This document shows positions 1-8,830 of a DNA stretch of 64,000 nt, one piece after another; the first letter of the stretch is position 1, and each line of letters starts with the position of its first letter. A program made the translations under genes and the position numbers. This stretch comes from Sinomonas atrocyanea (lineage in GTDB: Bacteria; Actinomycetota; Actinomycetes; Actinomycetales; Micrococcaceae): contig NZ_JAUSRH010000015.1 of the NCBI RefSeq assembly GCF_030811715.1, positions 25,120 to 89,119 of the forward strand. Reading direction: 5' to 3'. The notes under the pieces are model-generated. The model worked only from the letters and a program-made list of their open reading frames with translations. It had not been told where the DNA came from and did not search any database.

Positions 1-2
1 TC

Positions 3-818
3 GGCCCGGGTGCTGCGGAGCTCGCCGAGCGCGCGGACGAGCACCTGGTCTCCCGCATCTACTCGGGCCCGCGCACCATCGCCGTGGTGAACCAGAAGGG
101 CGGGGCCTCGAAGACGCCGACGGCGATCTGCCTCGCGGCCGTCTTCGGCCGTGCCGGCGGCTCGGTGCTGGCCTGGGACAACAACGAGACCACCGGTTCC
201 CTGCCGTGGCGGGTGGAGCGCGGCGACCACGCCCGCTCGGCCCTGCACGTGCTGGAGCGCTCGTCCCATCTGCTCTCCGACACCGCCCGCGCCGCGGACG
301 TCAACGCCTTCGTCCACCGCCAGGCCGCCGACAAGTACGACGCGCTGTTCTCCGACCAGGACATCGACGGCGAGCACGAGATCACGGCCTCCGAGGTCGA
401 CGTGCTGCACGCGGTCGCGTCGAAGTACTTCAACGTGATCCTGATGGACTCGGGCAACAACCACCGGGCCGCGAACTGGCGGCAGATGATCGGCCACACG
501 GACCAGCTCGTCGTCACTGCGACCACGGTGGAGGACAGGGTCGAGGGGGCCCGCCTGACCCTGCAGGGCCTGGCCGGCCGCGACGGGCGCACCGCGCAGC
601 TTGCCGCGGACGCCGTGGTGATCGTGTCCCAGGAGCAGCCCGGGCACGAGAAGCTGGCCCAGCTGCACGCCGAGAAGTTCCGCCCCTACGTGCGCGAGGT
701 CCATGTGATCCCGTTCGACCCGGCCCTCAAGGACGGCGTGATCCACTTCGGTGCCCTCCGTCCCGCGACGCAGCGGGCCTGGCTGGCCGCGGCCGCATCG
801 GTCGCGAAGGGCCTCTGA
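3..818 (+). CDS. ParA/MinD-like ATPase at head of T4SS operon (5' end outside window)
   Basis: The reading frame is open from the first bases and ends in TGA at 816-818, so the true start lies upstream; a GTG at 84 sits inside the P-loop strand (R-T-I-A-V-V-N-Q-K-G-G) and cannot be the start. The fold is that of ParA/MinD deviant Walker ATPases: the P-loop reads KGGASKTPTA, and a switch-like stretch VILMDSGNN follows about 120 residues later. The glycine that normally precedes the P-loop lysine is serine here (SKT instead of GKT), so ATP binding may be altered. Actinobacterial conjugation loci often carry such an ATPase ahead of the secretion genes, where it may position the machine or help partition; that role is inferred. 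The next gene overlaps its stop. Confidence 0.75.
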   Translation, partial: GPGAAELAERADEHLVSRIYSGPRTIAVVNQKGGASKTPTAICLAAVFGRAGGSVLAWDNNETTGSLPWRVERGDHARSALHVLERSSHLLSDTARAADVNAFVHRQAADKYDALFSDQDIDGEHEITASEVDVLHAVASKYFNVILMDSGNNHRAANWRQMIGHTDQLVVTATTVEDRVEGARLTLQGLAGRDGRTAQLAADAVVIVSQEQPGHEKLAQLHAEKFRPYVREVHVIPFDPALKDGVIHFGALRPATQRAWLAAAASVAKGL

Positions 819-1444
819 TGGCTGCCGCCGCCCGCCCTTCCGCCTCGAAGTGGCTCCAGGCCCTCGAGGCCGCGCCGGAGCTCGCAGCGGCCCCGGCGCT
901 CCGGGAGGCCCCAGCCGGTCCCACTCGGCCGCAGCGGGGCGTGCGGCAGGTGTCGGAAGCCGGCGTTCCCCGCGCCACCGTCGCGGGACCGTCCCCGTCC
1001 GTGTGGGTCATGGGGGCCCACGGCGGGGCGGGGGAGAGCACGACGGCGGCGCTGATAGAGGGCGCGGTCGCCACAGACCACGCGTGGCCCGTCCGCCAGA
1101 ACGATGACGGCCAGGGGCGCGGCGGCCAGGACGTGGTGCTGCTGGTCTGCCGCTCGAACGCTGCCGGGCTGCGCGCCGCCCAGCTCGCCGCCATCGAGTA
1201 CGGCTCCGGGGCCCTGCCGGGGTCGCTGGCCGGGCTCGTGGTCATGGCCGATGCCCCCGGGCGGCTGCCGAAGGCCCTGGCCGACCGGCTCCGGCTCGTC
1301 GCCGGTGCCGTGCCCCACCTGTGGCAGGTGCCCTGGGTGGAGGGCTGGCGCCTGACCGGGACGCCGGACCCTGCCTCGCTGCCCCCATCGGTGCGCAGCG
1401 TCCTCGACAAGATCCGGCTGCACACCGCCGCCGGCAACCAGTGA
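818..1444 (+). CDS. DUF6668-like P-loop protein of conjugation locus
   Basis: 208 aa. ATG at 818 overlaps the stop of the ParA-like gene, indicating translational coupling. After an Ala/Pro-rich N-terminal 50 residues there is a P-loop-like GAHGGAGEST motif (near residue 67), a hydrophobic VVLLVCRS strand, and the tail LWQVPWVEGWRL, the pattern I associate with the DUF6668 family found beside actinobacterial type IV secretion genes. The P-loop has Glu where Lys is expected (GES rather than GKS), so it may bind nucleotide weakly or not at all. Possibly a degenerate partner of the upstream ATPase. The exact role is unknown. Confidence 0.7.
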   Translation: MAAAARPSASKWLQALEAAPELAAAPALREAPAGPTRPQRGVRQVSEAGVPRATVAGPSPSVWVMGAHGGAGESTTAALIEGAVATDHAWPVRQNDDGQGRGGQDVVLLVCRSNAAGLRAAQLAAIEYGSGALPGSLAGLVVMADAPGRLPKALADRLRLVAGAVPHLWQVPWVEGWRLTGTPDPASLPPSVRSVLDKIRLHTAAGNQ

Positions 1445-1457
1445 AGGAGACAGAACA

Positions 1458-1763
1458 ATGCACCTTGAAGCGCTCAACCTCGCCGCGGACGTCCTCGCCG
1501 CAATCCCCAACCCCTCCCCGGAGGAGCCCCCGGGCGGTGCCGGGTTCCTGAAGATCCTCGGCTGGGGCGCGTGGATCGTCTTCGGCCTCGGCGTCCTGGG
1601 CATCCTGTTCGCCGCCGGCAAGATGATGATCGACCAGAAGAGCGGCCACGGAGGCGGCCAGCACGCCCAGTCCCTCGGCATGGTCCTCGTCGGCTGCATC
1701 GTCGCCTCAGTGGCCTCGGGCATCGTCGGCGGTGTCGTGGCGGCCGCCGGGGGCATGGCATGA
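1458..1763 (+). CDS. Small two-TM pilin-like protein (VirB2/TrbC position)
   Basis: 101 aa, started by ATG with a good ribosome site (GAAGGAG) about 10 nt upstream. Two strongly hydrophobic segments (roughly residues 34-54 and 74-97) are separated by a short polar loop rich in Gly and His. Size, topology and position ahead of the VirB6-like gene match VirB2/TrbC-type pilin subunits or PrgI-like small membrane proteins of Gram-positive T4SS. No cleavage site is evident. The 3' end overlaps the next start by 4 nt (ATGA). Confidence 0.65.
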   Translation: MHLEALNLAADVLAAIPNPSPEEPPGGAGFLKILGWGAWIVFGLGVLGILFAAGKMMIDQKSGHGGGQHAQSLGMVLVGCIVASVASGIVGGVVAAAGGMA

Positions 1764-2491
1764 GCCAGCCCACCGAAGGCCAGAGCCCCCCTCGGGACCA
1801 GAGCCCGTGGACCCGGCCCCGGTTCATCGCCAGCGCAGCCGTCGTCGTCGTCCTCGCCGCCCTGGGCATCGTCTATCTGGCGCTGCCATCCCCGAGCGGC
1901 GGGCAGGCCCCGGCACCCGCCCCTTCGGCGATGGCCACCGCCACGGCCACGGCGCAGACTGGCCAGAGCGTATGCGGGCTTCCCGCAGGAGACCAGCGCT
2001 ACCCGTCCGTCGGCCTGCCCACCAAGTGGGAGCTGCTGGGCCGGATCGCCGTCCCGACCGATCCCAAGGGCATCGGGCCGGGCAAGACCGACGGGAACGT
2101 GCGTACCTGCTACCAGCACAGCCCCACCGGAGCCCTCTACGCCGCGGCCAATATCGCGGCGGCAGCGTTCCTGCCTGACGGCGAATCGATCGGTGTGAAG
2201 GACCTGTCCGCACCCGGTCCGCGCCGGGACCAGTTCCTGGCTTCTCCCCATCCGTCGGCGGCATCGCCGGATCAGTCACAGGGAGCGCAGATCGGCGGCT
2301 TCCAGATCCAGTCCTACGCCGATCAGGCCGCTTCTGTGGTGATCGGTCTCAAGAACTCGCAGGGCGGCCATGGATCGTTGACCCTGCCCCTCAAGTGGGT
2401 CAACGGAGATTGGAAGCTCGACTACGACTCCAGCGGGTCGATCACCACCGTCAATGACCTGAGCACATTCGTTCCGTGGTCGGGAGCCTGA
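1760..2491 (+). CDS. Membrane-anchored T4SS accessory protein (VirB8 position, DUF8175-like)
   Basis: 243 aa; ATG at 1760 overlaps the upstream stop. One TM helix (residues about 22-43) is followed by an Ala/Pro/Thr linker and an extracytoplasmic domain beginning V-C-G-L-P, ending with a GDWKLDYD strand and a terminal VPWSGA motif. This single-pass layout and locus position suit the VirB8/TcpC-like scaffold role in Gram-positive conjugation systems; the extracellular domain resembles that annotated DUF8175 in actinobacteria (from memory, unverified). Two cysteines in the domain could form a disulfide. Confidence 0.6.
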   Translation: MSQPTEGQSPPRDQSPWTRPRFIASAAVVVVLAALGIVYLALPSPSGGQAPAPAPSAMATATATAQTGQSVCGLPAGDQRYPSVGLPTKWELLGRIAVPTDPKGIGPGKTDGNVRTCYQHSPTGALYAAANIAAAAFLPDGESIGVKDLSAPGPRRDQFLASPHPSAASPDQSQGAQIGGFQIQSYADQAASVVIGLKNSQGGHGSLTLPLKWVNGDWKLDYDSSGSITTVNDLSTFVPWSGA

Positions 2492-2493
2492 AA

Positions 2494-3786
2494 ATGATTC
2501 CCCTTGTAGACACACCTCAGAAGGACTGCGGCTTTCTCGGCTCCAGCTGCTGGGTCGGGGATGCAGCGAAGGCGGTTGCCGGCGGCGCTCTGGATCAGCT
2601 TCGGGATGCTGTGATCGAGGCGTGGGGGAAGTCGATCGCGTGGCTGGGCACCTTCTGGGTGAACGTGGACACCACGCCCGTGATCACTCCGGGCACGGTG
2701 GACCAGCAGTCTGATGTGGTGTGGTGGGCGCAGAACCAGCTGTGGTGGTACACCCTCGTCCTGGTGGTCTTCGGCATCCTCGTCGGGGCCGGCCGGCTGG
2801 TGTGGGAGCAGCGCAGCAAGCATTTGATGGACATCGTGAAGCAGCTGATCACCTTCACGCTGGTGACCGGCTCCGGGGTGGCGGTGCTCCAGCTGCTCAT
2901 CACCGGCTTCGACGAGATGGCCAAGGCCCTGCTGGACAATGCCACGAAGGGGACCGGGTTCGCGCAGAGCGTCGCAGGGATGATCTCTCTGACCGGTGGC
3001 CTCGGGGTCCTGCTGGCCATCATCTTCGGCGTGCTGGCGATCCTCGTGTCCCTGGTGCAGCTGGTGATGATGGTGTTCCGCTCCGGGATCCTGATCCTGC
3101 TGGCCGGCGGCCTGCCCACCGCCGCGGCGTTCACGAATACCGAGACGGGCAAGCAGTGGTTCCAGCGGTTCCTGTCCTGGCTGATCGCCTTCACCCTCTA
3201 CAAGCCGGCGGCCGCGCTCTGCTACGCGGTGGCCTTCAAGCTCACCGCCTCGGACATCTTCGCCTCCGCCGATGGCGGGGTGAAGGCCATCGTGGGGCTG
3301 TCCCTGATGGTCCTGGCACTGGTGGCGCTGCCTGCGCTGATGCGCCTGGTCACCCCGATGGTCGCCGCAGCGGCCGGCGGGGGAGGGGGCGCGGCCGCGA
3401 TCGGCGCCGCGGCCGGGACGCTCGCCACCGGCGCAATCGACCGCGCACTCAGCCGCGGGGGGCGCAGCAGCGCAGCCCACACCAGCAGCAGCAGCACGAC
3501 CAGTAGCAGCAGCAGCAAGACCGACCAGCAGGCCTCCGGGGCCACGACGAGCCCGTCCCAGCCCAAGGCCGCCTCCGCTGCCCCCGCCGGGGCGAGCGCG
3601 GGAGCAGCGGGCAGCACGGGTGCCGGGGCAGCGGGAGCGGGAGCCGGTGGGGCAGGTGCCGCCGCCGGCCCGGCCGGGGTCGCAGCGGCCGTCGGCGTGC
3701 AGGCCGTGAAGAAGGGCGCAGCCGCCGTGCAGGGCGCCGCAGAGTCAGCAGCGGGCGAGGGCCCGTCCGGAAGCGGGGGGAAGTAG
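2494..3786 (+). CDS. VirB6/TrbL-like polytopic conjugal transfer protein
   Basis: About 430 aa. ATG at 2494 is preferred, preceded by GGGAG at a suitable distance; an in-frame GTG at 2476 is possible and overlaps the upstream gene. Six or so hydrophobic segments occur between residues 70 and 290, including long helices such as LGVLLAIIFGVLAILVSLVQ. The tail (from about residue 310) is low-complexity: Ser runs, then Ala/Gly repeats. The many-TM core with a long disordered tail is the pattern of VirB6/TrbL channel proteins. It forms the inner membrane channel by family analogy. The C-terminal repeat DNA is GC-rich and prone to slippage. Confidence 0.75.
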   Translation: MIPLVDTPQKDCGFLGSSCWVGDAAKAVAGGALDQLRDAVIEAWGKSIAWLGTFWVNVDTTPVITPGTVDQQSDVVWWAQNQLWWYTLVLVVFGILVGAGRLVWEQRSKHLMDIVKQLITFTLVTGSGVAVLQLLITGFDEMAKALLDNATKGTGFAQSVAGMISLTGGLGVLLAIIFGVLAILVSLVQLVMMVFRSGILILLAGGLPTAAAFTNTETGKQWFQRFLSWLIAFTLYKPAAALCYAVAFKLTASDIFASADGGVKAIVGLSLMVLALVALPALMRLVTPMVAAAAGGGGGAAAIGAAAGTLATGAIDRALSRGGRSSAAHTSSSSTTSSSSSKTDQQASGATTSPSQPKAASAAPAGASAGAAGSTGAGAAGAGAGGAGAAAGPAGVAAAVGVQAVKKGAAAVQGAAESAAGEGPSGSGGK

Positions 3787-3790
3787 TGAC

Positions 3791-5314
3791 ATGAGCGACC
3801 ACACCATCGATGACAGGCAGCCCACATATACGGAGCCGACCTACGGGAACTGGCGCCGGCCGCGCACCGCGGGCATCGGCAAGCTGGGTGCCCTGGAGAC
3901 CTGGGCCATGATCACGGCCCTGCTGGTGCTGCTGTTCGTCTTCCGCCTGGCCGGCCCGGTCTGGGGGTTCATCACCTTCCTCGTGATGGGCATCGGTCTG
4001 GGGGTCTTCACGGTGCGGGACCGGCACGGGCAGTCCCGGATCAGCCGCATGGTCGCCAAGCGCGCACACAGGAAGGCCGTGGGCCGCCGTACGAATCTCT
4101 ACCGCTCCGGCCCTGTCGGGCTCATTCCCGGCGGCACGGCGCAGCTGCCGGGCCTGCTGGCCAAGTCGCAGCTGCACCAGTTCACGGACTCGTTCGACCG
4201 GGCCTTCGCCCTGGTCTTCATGCCCGACACCAATCACGCCACGGTGGTGATCGAGTGCGAGTCCACGGGGCTGGCCCTGGAGGACCCGCAGACGATTGAC
4301 GCCTATGTGGCGAACTGGGGCGGCTGGCTGTCCGACCTGGGCAAGCAGTCCGACGTCGTGGCGGCGTCCGTGACGGTGGAGACGGCCCCGGACTTCGGGG
4401 TCCGGCTTCGCCAGGCCGTGGACACCCGGCGTCATCCGGATGCCCCCGAGGCGACGGTGCAGATGATGGAGGAGGTCAAGGCGACCTTCCCGCAGTCGGC
4501 TCCGGTGACCCGGGCCTTCCTCGCCGTGACCGTCACCGCGTGGCGTCCCGGCGCTCCGCGTCCCCGCAAGGTCGAGGACCTGGGGATCGATCTGGGCGCC
4601 CGGCTGGGCAAGCTCACCGAGCACCTGGAGCAGTGCGGGGCCGGCGACGCGCACCCGGTCACCGCCCAGACCCTCTGCGAAGTCGTCCGGGCCGCCTACG
4701 ATCCCGCCGTGGCCCGGCACATCGCCGCCGCGCACGCCGAGGAGGTCACTCCGTCGCTGTCCTGGAACGACGTCGGCCCCATCGCCCACAACGCCGGGTG
4801 GGAGTGGTACCGGCACGATTCGGGGTTCTCGAAGTCCTGGGTCATGTCGGTGGCCCCGCGCGGGGAGGTGTTCTCGAACGTGCTCGAGGCGATCCTGTCC
4901 CCGACCGGGGACGTGGACCGGAAGCGGGTGACGTTCCTCTTCCGCCCGGTGTCCGCGGCGAGGGCCATGGACGTGGCGGAGAAGGACGTCAACGCGGCCA
5001 AGAACCGGGCGGCCTCGACCGGCACCCCGAACTTCCGGGCCATCGACGACTACGCCAAGACGGTCCAGACCGCCAGGGAGGTCGCCAAGGACGCCGGAAT
5101 GCTCAACTTCGGCGTGGTCATCACCGCCACGATCCGCAACGCGGAGGACGCCCTGGCCGTCAGCTACGGGGTGGAGGACCTGGCCGCGGAGTCCCAGCTG
5201 ACCGTCCGGCCCGCCTACGGGGCCCAGGACACCGCCTTCGCCGCGTCGCTGCCGCTGGGCCTGGTCCTGCCCGACTACGTCATGGTCCCCTCCAAGATCC
5301 GAGAGGCAGTCTGA
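3791..5314 (+). CDS. SCO6880-family T4SS membrane protein
   Basis: 507 aa. ATG at 3791 lies 5 nt after the upstream stop. N-terminal segment PRTAGIGKLG precedes two TM helices (residues about 38-77), then a long soluble domain without nucleotide-binding motifs, ending in PLGLVLPDYVMVP. The arrangement and position directly before VirB4 match the SCO6880 family seen in actinobacterial conjugative elements, where it probably forms part of the secretion core, analogous in placement to VirB3 or EccE-like components. Its molecular function is not established. Stop and next start overlap (TGATG). Confidence 0.75.
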   Translation: MSDHTIDDRQPTYTEPTYGNWRRPRTAGIGKLGALETWAMITALLVLLFVFRLAGPVWGFITFLVMGIGLGVFTVRDRHGQSRISRMVAKRAHRKAVGRRTNLYRSGPVGLIPGGTAQLPGLLAKSQLHQFTDSFDRAFALVFMPDTNHATVVIECESTGLALEDPQTIDAYVANWGGWLSDLGKQSDVVAASVTVETAPDFGVRLRQAVDTRRHPDAPEATVQMMEEVKATFPQSAPVTRAFLAVTVTAWRPGAPRPRKVEDLGIDLGARLGKLTEHLEQCGAGDAHPVTAQTLCEVVRAAYDPAVARHIAAAHAEEVTPSLSWNDVGPIAHNAGWEWYRHDSGFSKSWVMSVAPRGEVFSNVLEAILSPTGDVDRKRVTFLFRPVSAARAMDVAEKDVNAAKNRAASTGTPNFRAIDDYAKTVQTAREVAKDAGMLNFGVVITATIRNAEDALAVSYGVEDLAAESQLTVRPAYGAQDTAFAASLPLGLVLPDYVMVPSKIREAV

Positions 5315-6882
5315 TGAACCCGCTGAACCTGCTCCCCAGGCCTGCCCCGCGCAGCCGGCACTTCGACCCGCTCAAGCGCGGGTACCGGATTGCCGGCGGC
5401 GGGTATGCGAACCTGCTGGACCTGCCCCCGGAGTACCGCGGCTCGTCCCGGCAGGTGTGCGGGCTGTGGCCGTTCTCCTCCGGCTCCGGGGCCCCGCTGG
5501 CGGGGGCGCCGCTGGGCCAGCAGATGATCACCGGCCAGGTGGTCGGGCTCGACCACTTCGGAGCCTTCGAAGAAGGCCTGATCCCCAACCCGTCCGTGTA
5601 CTTCATGTCCAACCCGGCCCTGGGGAAGTCCACCGCCGTGGGGAAGATGTGCCTGTGGCTGGCCTACCGGGGCGTTCCGAGCATGTACCTCGGCGACGTC
5701 AAGGGCGAGCACGTCCTGCGCACCCGGAAGGCGGACGGGAAGGTCAACCGCCTCGGCAGCGGGCGCGGCTACCTGAACCCGCTCGACCCGGGCGGCTCGG
5801 CCGGGGCGGTCGAGCGGCTGACCGGCACGCTCCGGGAGGAAGTGGCCCGGGGCGCGCACGAGCAGCGCAAGGCCCTGATGATGGCCCTCATCACCGTCTC
5901 GAGGGAGTCCAAGCCCTCCGAGCAGGAGGACCTGATCCTGGGCCGGGCGCTGGAGATCCTCTACGACCGGCACGACGGCGTGCCGCTGGTGCGGGACCTG
6001 GAGAAGCTGATCGCCGAGGCGCCGGAGGACCTGCGCACGGTGGTCCTCGACCGCGGAGACATGGACCGCTACCTCGACGCCACCGACGCCCTGCGGACCT
6101 CCCTGATCGGTATCGCCACCGGCTCCGGTCCGCTGGGGGACATGTTCTCCCGGCACACCACCGAGCAGCTGGACATGACCCGTTCCGTCTGCTTCGACCT
6201 CTCGGCGCTGCCCGACACGCAGCCGCAGAAGCAGGCCGCCGGGCTGCTGGCCTGCTGGTCGGTCGGGTTCGAGGCCGTGAACACCGCCCAGATCCTCGCC
6301 GACGCGGGCCTGGAGCCCCGGCGGAACTACAACATCGTCCTGGACGAGTTCTGGCGCGCCCTGCGGGTCGGCCGCGGGATCGTGGACAAGGCCGACTCCC
6401 TCACCCGGCTCAACCGCAACGAGGGGGTGGGGCAGATGATGATCTCCCACACCCTCAAGGACTTCGAGGCCGTGGCCGACGAGACGGACCGCGCGAAGGC
6501 CAAGGGCTTCGTCGAACGCTGCGCCATGGTCGTCCTCGGCGGCCTCGGCGCCAAGGAGCTGTCCGAGGTCGAGCACTTCCGCCGCCTCACCCGGCAGGAG
6601 AAGCGCCGGGTGGAGTCCTGGGCCGACGTGAAGAAGATCACCACCAACCAGCACGGCAGGACGGCCCCGTACGGGCGCGGGAAGTTCCTGGTCAAGCTCG
6701 GCCAGGCCCCCGGCATCCCCGTCCAGATGAAGCTCACCGGCGTGGAGGACGAGATCTCCGACACCAACACCCGGTGGGAGAGCCTGCGCAAACAGGGCGC
6801 CTCCACCGAGGAAATCGAACGGGAGATCTTCGGAGAAGAGGGGCAGGACAACATAGGAGGAGCAGACAGTGCAGCAGCGTAG
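5314..6882 (+). CDS. VirB4-like T4SS ATPase
   Basis: 522 aa. ATG at 5314 overlaps the stop of the SCO6880 gene; the open frame extends upstream but that part is out-of-frame noise. Walker A is N-P-A-L-G-K-S-T (about residue 105), a DVKGEH motif follows, and Walker B is YNIVLDEFWRAL (near residue 345), followed by GQMMISHTL, the usual sensor-like Q/S-H segment. VirB4 energises pilus assembly and substrate transfer at the cytoplasmic face. The first glycine of the P-loop is not conserved, as often in this actinobacterial branch. The coupling-protein gene overlaps its last 14 nt. Confidence 0.85.
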   Translation: MNPLNLLPRPAPRSRHFDPLKRGYRIAGGGYANLLDLPPEYRGSSRQVCGLWPFSSGSGAPLAGAPLGQQMITGQVVGLDHFGAFEEGLIPNPSVYFMSNPALGKSTAVGKMCLWLAYRGVPSMYLGDVKGEHVLRTRKADGKVNRLGSGRGYLNPLDPGGSAGAVERLTGTLREEVARGAHEQRKALMMALITVSRESKPSEQEDLILGRALEILYDRHDGVPLVRDLEKLIAEAPEDLRTVVLDRGDMDRYLDATDALRTSLIGIATGSGPLGDMFSRHTTEQLDMTRSVCFDLSALPDTQPQKQAAGLLACWSVGFEAVNTAQILADAGLEPRRNYNIVLDEFWRALRVGRGIVDKADSLTRLNRNEGVGQMMISHTLKDFEAVADETDRAKAKGFVERCAMVVLGGLGAKELSEVEHFRRLTRQEKRRVESWADVKKITTNQHGRTAPYGRGKFLVKLGQAPGIPVQMKLTGVEDEISDTNTRWESLRKQGASTEEIEREIFGEEGQDNIGGADSAAA

Positions 6883-8830
6883 GACCTCGCACGTCGCCCC
6901 GGGCACGTGGGCCCTGTTCATGGGCATCGGCCTGGTGGTCGCCGTCGTCCTGGTGGTCGACGCCGGGGTATACGGGGGGTCCTGGGCCAGCCGGGACGGG
7001 CAGAAGCTCCCGCTGAACCCGATGGAGGCCCCCTTCGGGCTGATCGCGGGCCGGCTCCACTGGTCGACGGCGTCCACAGGCTGCCTCGTCGCCGTCCTGG
7101 TCCTCATGGCCCTGCTCGTGGCCCTGGTGGTCTGGTTCCGCGTCCGCGCCGCCAAGGGCCGCTCCCGCGTCGACTACAAGGCCTCGCAGATGGGGCGGGG
7201 CAAGGACATCGCCATGCTCACCGAGCGGGGCGCACGCCGCGCGGCCAGGCGCTTCGGGCTCACCTGGCCCGGGATCTTCCTCGGGATCTCGGTCGCCGGG
7301 CTGTCCCGGCTCGTGGCCGACGTCGAATCCGTGGCGCTGTCGATCTTCGGCCCCCGCCAGGGCAAGTCCACCTCCCAGGTCATCCCCGCCGTGCTGGACG
7401 CCCCGGGCGCGGTCGTCTCGACCTCGAACAAGCCCGACGTCATCGACGCCACGCGCCTGCCCCGCTCCCTCAAGGGCACCGTATGGGCGTTCAACCCGCA
7501 GAAGATCAGCCCCGACCGGGCCAGCTGGTGGTGGAACCCGCTCAGCTACGTCGTGGACGACGAGCACGCCCAGAAGCTCGCAGACATCTTCAAGGTGGCC
7601 GGCCGCGGGCCGAACACGAAGGGCGAGGACCCCTACTTCGACAACGAGGGCCGCGACATGCTCGCGGCCCTGCTGCTGGCCGCAGCCCTGGGGAAGAAGC
7701 CGATCGCGACCGTCTACGACTGGATCACCGGCGGCAACGTCGGGATGAAGGAGCCCCAGGCCATCCTCGCCGCCGCCGAGGACGGCAAGTACGCCGCCTA
7801 CGGCCTGGCGCTGGAGGCGCAGCTCCAGCTCGACCCGGGCCAGCGCGACGGCATCGTGGGCACCGCCAAGGCCATGTGCGCGGTGCTCAAGTTCACGGGT
7901 GTGCGGGACTGGGTGAACCCGACCGGCCCGGCAGACGCCCGCCCCCAGTTCAGCCCCGCCCAGTTCGTCCGGGGCACGGACACCCTGTACCTGCTCTCCA
8001 AGGAGGGCGGCGGGTCCGCGGCTGCGCTGACGACCGCGCTGACCGTCGCCGTGGCCGACGCCGGCGAGGCGTACGCCATGACCCAGCCCTTCCGCCGCCT
8101 GCCGGTACCGCTGGTGTTCGCCCTCGATGAGATCGCCAACGTGTGCGTCTGGAAGGACCTGCCCGACAAGTACAGCCACTTCGGCTCCAAGGGCCTGCTG
8201 CCCATCGCCTGGCTCCAGTCCTACAGCCAGGGGGAGGAACTCTGGGGCGAGAAGGGGATGCGGAAGATCTACTCCTCCGCCACCGTGAAGGTCATCGGCT
8301 CCGGCCTGGACGAAGAGGGCTTCCTGCGCCAGGTGTCCTCCACGCTCGGGGAATACCGCTACGACACGGTCAACGTCACTGCCGGGGACCGCCGGAGCGT
8401 GTCCATGAGCCCGGACGGCGGCAAGGAGCACATCTGGACCGTGGGCGACCTCGCGGCCATGCCGATCGGGCGGGCCATCGTCAAGCGCGCCGGAGCGCCC
8501 GGAGCGCTCATCAGGACGGTGCGGTGGATGGACACCCCGCACGCCGATGCCGTGTGGTTCTCCCTCGACATCAACGACCCCACGCCCGAGAGCGCGAAGA
8601 AGGCGGCAGAGGCCCAGGCCCGGCGCACCGCGCGGACGCCGTTCGAGCGCCTGGTGCTGCGCCGTGCCGGCGAGAAGCCGGACGCCCTCGTGAACGCCTA
8701 CCGGGACGCACTGAACATGCAGAAGAACAGCAGCCTGCAAATGCAGCAGCCCATCAACACAGTTCCCCAGCCGATGCCTGCGAAGGCCACGGCTGCCTCG
8801 AAGTGGCTTCAGGCGGCACGCCATGACTGA
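6869..8830 (+). CDS. VirD4/TraG-type conjugation coupling protein
   Basis: 653 aa. GTG start at 6869 with AGGAGGAG just upstream, inside the end of virB4. Two N-terminal TM helices (about 12-32 and 67-90) anchor a cytoplasmic motor: Walker A FGPRQGKST near residue 158, Walker B VFALDEIANV near 420, then WLQSYSQ, the conserved Q/S segment of TraG/TraD/VirD4. The C-terminal tail is Gln-rich (MQKNSSLQMQQP). The protein should recruit the relaxosome made by the distant relaxase and MobC genes (33.3-35.3 kb) and pump the DNA strand into the T4SS channel. The stop overlaps the next ATG. Confidence 0.88.
   Translation: MQQRRTSHVAPGTWALFMGIGLVVAVVLVVDAGVYGGSWASRDGQKLPLNPMEAPFGLIAGRLHWSTASTGCLVAVLVLMALLVALVVWFRVRAAKGRSRVDYKASQMGRGKDIAMLTERGARRAARRFGLTWPGIFLGISVAGLSRLVADVESVALSIFGPRQGKSTSQVIPAVLDAPGAVVSTSNKPDVIDATRLPRSLKGTVWAFNPQKISPDRASWWWNPLSYVVDDEHAQKLADIFKVAGRGPNTKGEDPYFDNEGRDMLAALLLAAALGKKPIATVYDWITGGNVGMKEPQAILAAAEDGKYAAYGLALEAQLQLDPGQRDGIVGTAKAMCAVLKFTGVRDWVNPTGPADARPQFSPAQFVRGTDTLYLLSKEGGGSAAALTTALTVAVADAGEAYAMTQPFRRLPVPLVFALDEIANVCVWKDLPDKYSHFGSKGLLPIAWLQSYSQGEELWGEKGMRKIYSSATVKVIGSGLDEEGFLRQVSSTLGEYRYDTVNVTAGDRRSVSMSPDGGKEHIWTVGDLAAMPIGRAIVKRAGAPGALIRTVRWMDTPHADAVWFSLDINDPTPESAKKAAEAQARRTARTPFERLVLRRAGEKPDALVNAYRDALNMQKNSSLQMQQPINTVPQPMPAKATAASKWLQAARHD

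Noticed and set aside
3470..3780. Ser and Ala/Gly codon repeats at the end of the VirB6-like gene
   Set aside because: Ordinary low-complexity tail of VirB6/TrbL proteins; not a separate element.
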